Positions 1 through 7,795 are shown, numbered from the stretch's first letter. The stretch: DNA of 8,596 nucleotides from Candidatus Dojkabacteria bacterium (GCA_020429485.1 JAGQLK010000038.1:1-8596), one strand, 5' to 3'. The notes: generated by a model not told the origin, from the sequence alone. Translations and numbers: made by a program.

Positions 1-3000
1 CACGAACTCGCAACTTTATCTCCTAACCTAATCGAGGCTCATATGACTTCATATGATGAATTACTTGAAGAAGGTATTATTGAGATATTTGAAGAGATCA
101 ATCCTATTACTGACTATACAGGAGAATCATGGGAGCTTCACTTCGGTGAGATAGAATGGGGCGAAGAATCAATGTCAATGAAACATGCACAGAAACTTGG
201 CCTATCACACACTAAACCTCTTTATGTAAACACTAAACTAATCAATAAGAAAACAGGAGAAATTAAAAAGCAAAAGCTATTTGTTGCTGATATTCCTGTA
301 ATGAGCAACAGAGGTACTTTTGTTGTAAATGGTAACGAGAGAGTAGTTGTAATGCAGATTATCAGAGCAGAAGGTATTCTCTTTATCGAAACAAAAACAT
401 CAACACCACAAAAGCCGCAATTTGCGGTTAAATTAATGCCTTTAAGAGGTAGATGGTTTGATTTTGAAGTAAACAAATATGGAGTAATGTCAGTTAAACT
501 TCTTGATAAAAGACCAAGAATTTTACTTACAACATTACTTAGAGCTTTAGGATATTCAAGTAACGAAGATATTAAAAAAGCATTGGATGTAAAGAGCTTA
601 CCAGAATTTGAAGAGGATTATTTAGCAAACACTTTCGAAAAAGATCCAACAACAAATACAGAAGAAGCGTTGTTAGAAATTTATAGAAAACTTAGACCTG
701 AAGATTCTATTAATATAGAGAATGCTACAGAGTTCTTAGAAAATATGTTCTTCAGCAGAAGAAGATTTTATCTAGGTAAAATTGGTAGATACCAATTAAA
801 TAAGAAACTAGGAATCGAAGGTAAAATAACTAAGGAAGACTATCTTCTTAAGAAAGAAGATCTAGTTCATGTAGTTAAAGCACTTATCAAATTAAACAAT
901 GGACTTGTTGAAGTAGATGATATTGACTCACTAGCAAATAGAAGAATCAGAGGAGTAGGCGAATTGATTGGAGAAAGGTTAAGAATGGGTACATTAAGAC
1001 TAGAAAAGAATACAAGAGATAGAATGAGTACTTATGGTCCAGAAGATCTTGTTACTCCATCTCTACTTGTAAACACAAAACCAGTATCTTCAGCAATTAA
1101 TGAATTCTTCGGAAGTAGTGCTGTTTCAAGATACATGGATCAAGAGAATATCCTTTCAGAACTAGAGACCAAAAGAAGAATCACAGCTGGTGGTCCAAGA
1201 GGTCTTACAAAAGAAAGAGCAACTTTCTCAGTTCGTGACGTCCATAGTTCTCATTATTCAAAACTATGTCCAGTTACAACACCAGAAGGTCCATCAATTG
1301 GTATTGTTTCTCATTTAGCTATATACGCAAGAATTAATGAATTCGGTTTCATTGAGGCACCTTATTATAGAGTATTAAGTAATGTTAACTTGGAGGAAGT
1401 AGATGCCAAATTATTAGATGGTTTGGTAGTAAGAATGGATGCTAAGGATGAGGCAGGAAAAGTAGTATTTAAGAAAGGTGATAAATTAACGGCTGCTAAA
1501 GTTGAAGCTGCTGCTAAGAAAGGTCTAAAAGAGATTAAAGTAGAGCCAAAAGTAACAAATGAAGTTGTTTACTTAAGTTCAGATGAAGAACTTAAATACA
1601 GAATTGGTCCTGCTAGCATCAAAACAAATGAAGATGGAAGTATTAAAGATGATAGTTTATTCGTTAGATACAGTGGTACATATAATAAGATCCCTGTATC
1701 AGAATTAGACTTTATTGATATTAATCCTGGCCAGATTGCTGGATTAGGATTCTCTTTGGTACCATTCTCAATGAATGATGACCCTACTAGATCACTGATG
1801 GCGTCAAACATGCAACGTCAAGCAGTCCCTCTTGTTAAGCCAACAGCTCCTATTGTTGGAACAGGATATGAAAAGATTGTAGCTCAATCATCTGGTAGAG
1901 CGGTATTTGCTGAACAAGATGGAGAAGTAATCGAATCAGACGCAGGATTTGTAACAGTTCAATACGCAGACAAATCAAAAGAAACATTTGATATTGAAAA
2001 GTTTACTAAAACTAACCAAAATACAAGTTTCTCTCAGACTGCAGTAGCAAAACTTGGAGATAAGTTTAAGAAAGGCGATCTACTAGTAGATGGTCCTTCA
2101 ATGGATAATGGAGAACTTGCCTTAGGACAACCACTAACAGCAGCGTTCATGGTATACGAAGGTTACAACTATGAAGATGGAATTGTTATCTCAGAGAAAT
2201 TAGTTAAAGAAGACACACTAACATCTGTACACATTAAAGAATATACCCAAGACATTCGCGAAACAAAACTTGGAAATGAGCAGATTACTAGAGATATTCC
2301 AAATATTGGAGAATATGCACTAAGAAACTTAGACGATGAAGGTATCGTTAGAGTAGGTGCAAGTGTAGGATCACAAGATATTCTAGTTGGAATTATCGCT
2401 CCAAAAGGAGAAACAGAATTAACAGCTGAAGAAAGACTATTAAGAGCAATCTTCGGAGAATACGCAAGAGATGTAAGAGATAACTCACTTAGAATGCCTC
2501 ATGGAGATAAAGGTATAGTAATTGGCGTTCAAGTACTAGATAAAGCTAAAGGAGATAAATTGAATCCAGGTGTACTAAAACAAGTTAAAGTCTGGGTTGC
2601 AAAGACATCTAAGATTTCAGTCGGAGACAAGCTAACAGGTATCCATGGAGATAAAGGTGTAATTTCAAAGATTCTTCCTGAAGAGGATATGCCTTATCTA
2701 GAAGATGGAACACCAATCGATATTATCCTATCACCTATGTTTGTAAAACGTATGAACTTAGGTCAGATTAGAGAACTTGAGACAGCAGCAATTGCTAAGT
2801 CTCTAGGAATTAGAGTAGCAGTTCCACCTTTCGCAGAATTAGACTTTGAAAAACTTGATGAGGTAGCTAAGAAGAAAGGTATTCAGCCGACAATCAGACA
2901 AAAATTATATGATGGTAGAACTGGTAAACCATTTGACCAAGAGGTCATGGTTGGACCAAGATACATCGTTAAATTGAACCATTTATCTTCTGATAAGATT

Positions 3001-3384
3001 CATGCAAGATCAACTGGATCTTACACATTGGTTACACAACAACCATTGGGAGGTAAAGCTCAATTTGGAGGACAAAGATTTGGAGAGATGGAAGTTTGGG
3101 CATTGGAAGCACACTCTGCTGTGCATAACTTGCAGGAACTTCTAACAATCAAATCAGACGATGTAATTGGTAGAGCAGCAGCATATAAATCAATTATTCA
3201 AGGTACACCTATTGAGGCACCAAATATTCCTGAATCATTCAAAGTATTCATGTCTGAACTTCGAGCATTAGGCTTGAACCCAGAACTGATCGAATTGGAT
3301 GAAGATGATATTGATGAGGCTGAATTAGTAGAAGGTGTCATTGATGATGAAGTAAATCCGTCAGCTGAAATACAAGCTGAGTAA
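1..3384 (+). CDS. rpoB: DNA-directed RNA polymerase subunit beta, 5'-truncated by window edge
   Basis: This is the beta subunit of RNA polymerase, one half of the catalytic cleft. The frame is open from base 1, and the 14 codons before the ATG at 43 encode SPNLIEA-type sequence matching the conserved RpoB start region (family pattern PNLLxxQxxSYxxFLxEG). The ATG at 43 is therefore an internal Met, and roughly 10-25 N-terminal residues lie outside the window. In fragment numbering (base 1 = codon 1) I see the rifampicin-region motif GSSAVSRYMDQ (371-381), TPEGPSIG (about 427-434), NMQRQAVP (about 604), YEDG with the catalytic-site acidic pair E725/D726, GDKLTGIHGDKG (875-886), RMNLGQI (917-923), and the C-terminal GGQRFGEMEVWALEA anchor. 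The protein ends in an acidic tail. It lacks the large proteobacterial insertion before the flap but has an insertion of about 60 residues at 461-520. Arg is almost always AGA. The stop is TAA, 39 bases before rpoC. Identity is certain. Confidence 0.98.
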   Translation, partial: HELATLSPNLIEAHMTSYDELLEEGIIEIFEEINPITDYTGESWELHFGEIEWGEESMSMKHAQKLGLSHTKPLYVNTKLINKKTGEIKKQKLFVADIPVMSNRGTFVVNGNERVVVMQIIRAEGILFIETKTSTPQKPQFAVKLMPLRGRWFDFEVNKYGVMSVKLLDKRPRILLTTLLRALGYSSNEDIKKALDVKSLPEFEEDYLANTFEKDPTTNTEEALLEIYRKLRPEDSINIENATEFLENMFFSRRRFYLGKIGRYQLNKKLGIEGKITKEDYLLKKEDLVHVVKALIKLNNGLVEVDDIDSLANRRIRGVGELIGERLRMGTLRLEKNTRDRMSTYGPEDLVTPSLLVNTKPVSSAINEFFGSSAVSRYMDQENILSELETKRRITAGGPRGLTKERATFSVRDVHSSHYSKLCPVTTPEGPSIGIVSHLAIYARINEFGFIEAPYYRVLSNVNLEEVDAKLLDGLVVRMDAKDEAGKVVFKKGDKLTAAKVEAAAKKGLKEIKVEPKVTNEVVYLSSDEELKYRIGPASIKTNEDGSIKDDSLFVRYSGTYNKIPVSELDFIDINPGQIAGLGFSLVPFSMNDDPTRSLMASNMQRQAVPLVKPTAPIVGTGYEKIVAQSSGRAVFAEQDGEVIESDAGFVTVQYADKSKETFDIEKFTKTNQNTSFSQTAVAKLGDKFKKGDLLVDGPSMDNGELALGQPLTAAFMVYEGYNYEDGIVISEKLVKEDTLTSVHIKEYTQDIRETKLGNEQITRDIPNIGEYALRNLDDEGIVRVGASVGSQDILVGIIAPKGETELTAEERLLRAIFGEYARDVRDNSLRMPHGDKGIVIGVQVLDKAKGDKLNPGVLKQVKVWVAKTSKISVGDKLTGIHGDKGVISKILPEEDMPYLEDGTPIDIILSPMFVKRMNLGQIRELETAAIAKSLGIRVAVPPFAELDFEKLDEVAKKKGIQPTIRQKLYDGRTGKPFDQEVMVGPRYIVKLNHLSSDKIHARSTGSYTLVTQQPLGGKAQFGGQRFGEMEVWALEAHSAVHNLQELLTIKSDDVIGRAAAYKSIIQGTPIEAPNIPESFKVFMSELRALGLNPELIELDEDDIDEAELVEGVIDDEVNPSAEIQAE

Positions 3385-3423
3385 ATTTAATTATTTAATT
3401 TAAAGTGTTAATAATTACAACTC

Positions 3424-6400
3424 ATGATTAAAGATTTTAAAGCACTCAGATTATCTATTGCATCACCGCAGCAGATTTTGAGTTGGTCACATGGAGAGGT
3501 CCGAAAGGCCGAAACCATAAACTACAGAACTCATAGAGCTGAGGTTGATGGACTGATGGATGAAAAAATATTTGGTCCTACCAAAAACTTCGAATGTTAC
3601 TGTGGTAAATACAAGAAAATCAGATATAAAGGAATTATCTGTGATAAGTGTGGAGTCGAAGTTACTCATAAAAGAGTTAGAAGAGAAAGAATTGGTCATA
3701 TCAAACTTGCTTCACCAGTTACTCACGTATGGTTCTCATATGGTGTACCTAACAAGTTGGCTTTGATTCTTGGAGTACCTCAAAAGAAACTAGAAACAGT
3801 TATCTACTTCGCAAGATACTTAGTAACTGATGTTAATGACGAAGGTAAAGCTCAAGTTGTAGAAGACATTAAACTAGCAAAAGATACTGAACTACAAGCA
3901 ATCAAGGATGAAATGGATCAGAAGCTTGATGAATTAAAAGTAGAATATAAAGAAAAGAAAGACAAAGCAAAGAAAGAAATAGATAAGAAAGAGAAACTTG
4001 ATTTCGAAGTAGCGAAGTTAACTGAAAAAGAGAAGAAAGATGCAGCTACATTAAAGTCTGTATATTCTAAGAAAGAAGACACAACAAAGGATAGATTCAA
4101 CAGAATTATTACATTGATTGAAGGGCTAAAGAAAAGCTCAACACTTTCTGAAGACGAATATGCAACAATCGCTGAATATAACGGTGACTTCATTGAAATT
4201 GGTATGGGTGCAGAAGCGATCAAGAAAGTATTAGCTGAAGTAAATCTTGAAGAAGTTATTACAGAGCTTAAGGAAGAGAAGGATAGTACTAAGTCAGTAT
4301 TGAAGAGAAAGAAGATTGTACAGAGACTAAGAGTATTAGAAGGTATGAGACAGTCTAATATCGATCCTACATGGATAGTATTAGATATTTTACCTGTTAT
4401 ACCTCCAGACCTAAGACCTATTATCCAGCTTCCTGGTGGTAGATTTGCTACTTCTGATCTAAATGATCTATATAGAAGAGTAATCAACAGAAATAATAGA
4501 CTTAAGAGACTTATCGAACTTGGTGCACCTGAAATCATTCTTAGAAATGAAAAGAGAATGTTACAGGAAGCAGTAGATGCATTGATTGATAATAGTCACA
4601 GACCAGGTAATGCTGTGCAAAATACAAGAGGACAAGCATACAAATCATTATCTGATATGTTAAGAGGTAAGCAAGGTAGATTCAGACAAAACCTTCTTGG
4701 TAAACGAGTAGACTACTCAGGTAGATCTGTTATTGTTCCAGGACCTGATCTACAAATTAACCAATGTGGTCTTCCTAAGACTATGGCTTTGGAATTATTC
4801 AGACCATTTGTTCTTAGAGAAATTATTGCTGATGGACTTGCACCAAACATTAAAAGTGCAAAGCATTTCTTTGAATCTAAGTCAGCTGAAGTATGGGATA
4901 TATTAGAAAGGGTTATTGATAATAGACCTGTATTACTAAATCGTGCTCCTACACTTCATAAACAAGGTATTCAAGCATTCTTCCCTGTATTAACAGAAGG
5001 TAATGCGATCAGATTACATCCGATGGTATGTAAAGGATTCAATGCCGACTTTGATGGAGATCAAATGGCTGTTCATGTTCCTTTATCTAAGGGTGCTGTA
5101 AATGAAGCTATCAACAAGATGTTTGCTGTAAATAACTTGTTACTTATGGCAGACGGAAATCCAGTTGTAAACGTAGAAAAGGACATGGCATTAGGTGTAT
5201 TCTACTTAACTGGAGAAGAGAGACCAGAAGATGAAATTAAAGTATTTGCAGATCCAGAAGCAGCAATTGCTAGATTCCACCAAGGTGTAATCTCAATTAG
5301 AGAACTGGTAAAAGTATATGTTAATGGTGAATTGCTTGAAACTACGGTTGGAAGACTTGTTTTCAATGACGCACTTCCAGAAGAATACGGATTTGTAAAC
5401 AGGCAGTTAGGCAAAAAGGATGTGGCTAAAATCTCTGCGGACATACTTGAAAGATATGGTAGAGAGGAAGCTGTTCAATACCTAGATAGAATTGAAACAT
5501 TTGGATTTAAATATGCAACTACTTCAGGTGTAACTGTAGGAATGGATGACTTCGTTATCTCACCTGAAAAAGATGAATTACTAAAGGAAGTAGAAGAGAA
5601 AGAAGATCAATTAACTGCTGATTACTACAGTGGTTTATTGACCGATGCAGAAAGAAAGAGATTATCAGAGCAGTTATGGATGGATCTTATTGAAAAAGTA
5701 GCTGAAAAAACATGGGATTACTATACAAAGAATCCAACAAATAACCTAGTAGTATTGAATGAATCTGGTGCTATTCCAGTACAAAACCCACTAAGGCAGA
5801 TTTCTGGTATTAGAGGTTTGATTCTTGATCCACTAGGTAATATCGTAGAACTTCCTTTGAGATCGAACTATAAAGAAGGTTTATCTACTTTAGAGTATTT
5901 TGTAGCTGCTAGAGGTACTAGAAAAGGTCTTGCAGATACAGCTCTTAGAACAGCTGAATCAGGATATCTAACTAGAAGATTAGTAGATGTTGCTCAAGAT
6001 GTAATTATTAAAGAAGAAGATTGTGGTACATCACATGGAGTAGTAGTTCATAGAGAATCTAATAGAAGAATGAGCTTCGCTGAAAGACTAACTGGTAGAT
6101 TCTTAACACAAGACTTGATTGATGAAAAAACTGGTGAAGTAATTCTTAAGAGTGGTGAACTAATAACTGCAGAATTAGCAGAAAAAATCGAAGAAACTGA
6201 AATAAATGATGTCGAGGTTCGATCAGTATTAACTTGCGAAACTCATTATGGTGTTTGTGCAACATGTTATGGATATAACTTGGGTACAAGAAGAGTAGTA
6301 GAAAAAGGTATTGCAGTAGGTGTGATTGCAGCTCAATCAATGGGAGAAGCAGCAACTCAGCTTACACTAAATACTAAGCATTTGGCTGGTAGAGCTGGTA

Positions 6401-7275
6401 CTGACATTACACAAGGTCTTCCTAGAGTTGAAGAGCTTTTCGAAGCTAGAACACCTAAAGCAAAAGCAATTCTTTCTGAAATAGAAGGTAAAGTATCACT
6501 TCAAAAAGATAGTGAAGGTAACATAATTGGAATTATGGTATCTAATAGGAAAGAACTAGAAAAGACTTTCAAATTAGAAGAAGGTGATAAAGCTAATGTA
6601 AAGAGATCTAAGAAAGTAAAGAAAGGTGATGTAATTATTACTAAGAAGGATGGTACAGAAATAAAAGCTGACTTTGAAGGTAATATTACATTAAGCGATG
6701 ACTCTGTGACTTATGTCGTTGATAAAGATATCGAATTTGAAAGCAAGCTAGGTCCAAATGATATCCTTGCCGTAGAAGAAGGCGATATGGTTATCAAGGG
6801 AGCAAGCTTAACATTAGGTTCTAAAGATCCAAAAGAATTAATGGAATTCTCTAATCTTGATGAAGCACAAGCTTATCTAATTGATAATATCCAAGAAACA
6901 TATGGAATTCAGGGTATTGCAATTGATGACAAACATGTGGAGGTAGTAGTGCGACAGATGTCTAGATTAGTAAGAGTAATTGATCCAGGTGATTCAGAAT
7001 ATCTACCAGGTGATTATATTGATCATCTATTTGCTAAGCAAATCAACGATGAATTGAAGCAAAATAATAAAAAAACTATCAAGTTTGAAAGAAACCTTCT
7101 AGGTATCACCAATGCTTCAATCAAGACTGATAGCTTCTTATCTGCAGCTTCATTCGAACAGCAGGTTAGAGTATTAAGTGATGCAGCCTTAGTTGGAAAG
7201 GTAGATTATTTGAGAGGATTGAAAGAAAATGTTATAATTGGCAGAACTGTTCCACTAGGAGAAGAAGTGCGGTAA
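3424..7275 (+). CDS. rpoC: DNA-directed RNA polymerase subunit beta'
   Basis: This is the beta' subunit, which carries the Mg2+-binding catalytic loop of RNA polymerase. The 1283-residue protein starts MIKDFKALRL, as the family does, so the ATG start is secure although no Shine-Dalgarno sequence is visible in the AT-rich 39-base gap after rpoB. In order: zinc ribbon Cys 58/60/73/76; a charged coiled-coil insertion at about 137-240; clamp helices around 345-390 (RRVINRNNRLKRL); switch region KRVDYSGRSV (428-436); NRAPTLH (506-512); catalytic NADFDGD (540-546) with Asp 542/544/546; F-loop (about 781-798); bridge helix (about 823-858, RKGLADTAL and YLTRRLVDVAQD); second zinc site Cys 867/938/945/948; trigger loop (971-990); then DITQGLPRVEELFEAR and an enlarged barrel-like region. 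The large proteobacterial trigger-loop insertion is absent. The C-terminus stops soon after LKENVIIGR, without the long E. coli tail. Normally near-invariant residues of the F-loop and trigger helix are changed. The final Arg and stop codons lie within a terminator-like palindrome. Confidence 0.98.
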   Translation: MIKDFKALRLSIASPQQILSWSHGEVRKAETINYRTHRAEVDGLMDEKIFGPTKNFECYCGKYKKIRYKGIICDKCGVEVTHKRVRRERIGHIKLASPVTHVWFSYGVPNKLALILGVPQKKLETVIYFARYLVTDVNDEGKAQVVEDIKLAKDTELQAIKDEMDQKLDELKVEYKEKKDKAKKEIDKKEKLDFEVAKLTEKEKKDAATLKSVYSKKEDTTKDRFNRIITLIEGLKKSSTLSEDEYATIAEYNGDFIEIGMGAEAIKKVLAEVNLEEVITELKEEKDSTKSVLKRKKIVQRLRVLEGMRQSNIDPTWIVLDILPVIPPDLRPIIQLPGGRFATSDLNDLYRRVINRNNRLKRLIELGAPEIILRNEKRMLQEAVDALIDNSHRPGNAVQNTRGQAYKSLSDMLRGKQGRFRQNLLGKRVDYSGRSVIVPGPDLQINQCGLPKTMALELFRPFVLREIIADGLAPNIKSAKHFFESKSAEVWDILERVIDNRPVLLNRAPTLHKQGIQAFFPVLTEGNAIRLHPMVCKGFNADFDGDQMAVHVPLSKGAVNEAINKMFAVNNLLLMADGNPVVNVEKDMALGVFYLTGEERPEDEIKVFADPEAAIARFHQGVISIRELVKVYVNGELLETTVGRLVFNDALPEEYGFVNRQLGKKDVAKISADILERYGREEAVQYLDRIETFGFKYATTSGVTVGMDDFVISPEKDELLKEVEEKEDQLTADYYSGLLTDAERKRLSEQLWMDLIEKVAEKTWDYYTKNPTNNLVVLNESGAIPVQNPLRQISGIRGLILDPLGNIVELPLRSNYKEGLSTLEYFVAARGTRKGLADTALRTAESGYLTRRLVDVAQDVIIKEEDCGTSHGVVVHRESNRRMSFAERLTGRFLTQDLIDEKTGEVILKSGELITAELAEKIEETEINDVEVRSVLTCETHYGVCATCYGYNLGTRRVVEKGIAVGVIAAQSMGEAATQLTLNTKHLAGRAGTDITQGLPRVEELFEARTPKAKAILSEIEGKVSLQKDSEGNIIGIMVSNRKELEKTFKLEEGDKANVKRSKKVKKGDVIITKKDGTEIKADFEGNITLSDDSVTYVVDKDIEFESKLGPNDILAVEEGDMVIKGASLTLGSKDPKELMEFSNLDEAQAYLIDNIQETYGIQGIAIDDKHVEVVVRQMSRLVRVIDPGDSEYLPGDYIDHLFAKQINDELKQNNKKTIKFERNLLGITNASIKTDSFLSAASFEQQVRVLSDAALVGKVDYLRGLKENVIIGRTVPLGEEVR

Positions 7276-7293
7276 GCTAGCTTACCCATTTTT
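7271..7293 (+). terminator. Probable intrinsic terminator at the end of rpoC
   Basis: GGTAAGCTAGCTTACC (7271-7286) is a perfect 16-base palindrome. It can fold into a 6-bp stem (GGTAAG/CTTACC) with a CTAG loop. After CA comes TTTTTATT (7289-7296). The structure overlaps the last Arg codon and the TAA stop of rpoC. Stem plus T-run at a gene end in AT-rich DNA fits a Rho-independent terminator separating rpoBC from rpsL. The stem is short and only half GC, so termination may be partial. Confidence 0.65.
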
Positions 7294-7301
7294 ATTAATT
7301 A

Positions 7302-7307
7302 GATAAT
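7302..7307 (+). promoter_or_regulatory. Possible -10 element upstream of rpsL
   Basis: GATAAT matches the bacterial -10 consensus TATAAT at five of six positions. It lies between the putative terminator and rpsL and would start transcription roughly 15-20 bases before the rpsL ATG. No good -35 box sits at the expected distance (only weak matches around 7279-7286), and such AT-rich DNA yields -10-like hexamers by chance. The call rests mainly on the need for a promoter after a terminator. Confidence 0.22.
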
Positions 7308-7331
7308 TGTAAATTTAAATATTATTTTAAT

Positions 7332-7784
7332 ATGGCAAGAATATCGCAGTTAGTTCGCAAGGGAAGAACTAAGAAAAGAGGAACTGTAAAGTATAAAGGT
7401 CTTGAGTTTAATGAGACTACTAAATACAAACAATTACAGTTCAACTACAACAGTATAAAAAACAAGTTCACCAAAAGAACTAATCCTTTCAAAAGAGGAG
7501 TATGTCTTGCTGTTTTCACTAGAATTCCTAGAAAACCTAACTCAGCTCTACGTAAAGTAGCTAGGGTTAGACTTTCTAACAAACAGGAAATAACTGCATA
7601 CATTCCTGGTGAAGGTCACAACTTACAAGAGCACTCTGTTGTTCTTATTCGTGGTGGTCGTGTTAAGGATTTACCAGGTGTTCGTTACCACATCGTTCGC
7701 GGTGTTTTAGATACACAAGGTGTTCAAAACCGTTTAAGAGGTCGCTCGAAATATGGAACTAAGCGCCCTAAGAAAACTACATAA
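7332..7784 (+). CDS. rpsL: 30S ribosomal protein S12
   Basis: S12 lies at the decoding centre of the 30S subunit and helps monitor codon-anticodon pairing. The protein has 150 residues, starts [12 protein letters not shown] like the family, and ends [10 protein letters not shown]. The signature loops KPNSALRK (68-75), [10 protein letters not shown] and [14 protein letters not shown] are intact, including the Asp that is beta-methylthiolated in many bacteria. The N-terminal segment between RKGR and KRGVC is about 24 residues longer than in E. coli and about 11 longer than in Bacillus, and is rich in Lys, Tyr and Asn. The residue matching E. coli Lys43 (Met counted) is Arg67, and the two preceding Thr are Arg and Ile. 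No Shine-Dalgarno sequence is visible; the leader is almost all A and T. Arg codons are mostly AGA in the first half and mostly CGT/CGC in the second. It opens the str-type cluster, 22 bases before rpsG. Confidence 0.98.
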   Translation: MARISQLVRKGRTKKRGTVKYKGLEFNETTKYKQLQFNYNSIKNKFTKRTNPFKRGVCLAVFTRIPRKPNSALRKVARVRLSNKQEITAYIPGEGHNLQEHSVVLIRGGRVKDLPGVRYHIVRGVLDTQGVQNRLRGRSKYGTKRPKKTT

Positions 7785-7795
7785 TATTTGATATT

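Noticed and set aside
3385..3423. AT-rich rpoB-rpoC gap as a terminator or promoter
   Set aside because: The TTTAATT-type partial repeats give no stable stem and there is no GC pairing; composition alone explains it, and rpoB-rpoC are normally co-transcribed.
3560..3766. Overlapping + strand frame within rpoC
   Set aside because: It sits in another frame across the conserved RpoC zinc ribbon; the product has no recognisable motif.
3918..4538. Long antisense open frame (206 codons) opposite rpoC
   Set aside because: It lies opposite the Lys/Glu-rich coiled-coil region; AAA/GAA codons read backwards give the Phe/Ser/Leu-rich sequence seen. It has no family motif and no ribosome binding site, and rpoC fully explains the DNA.
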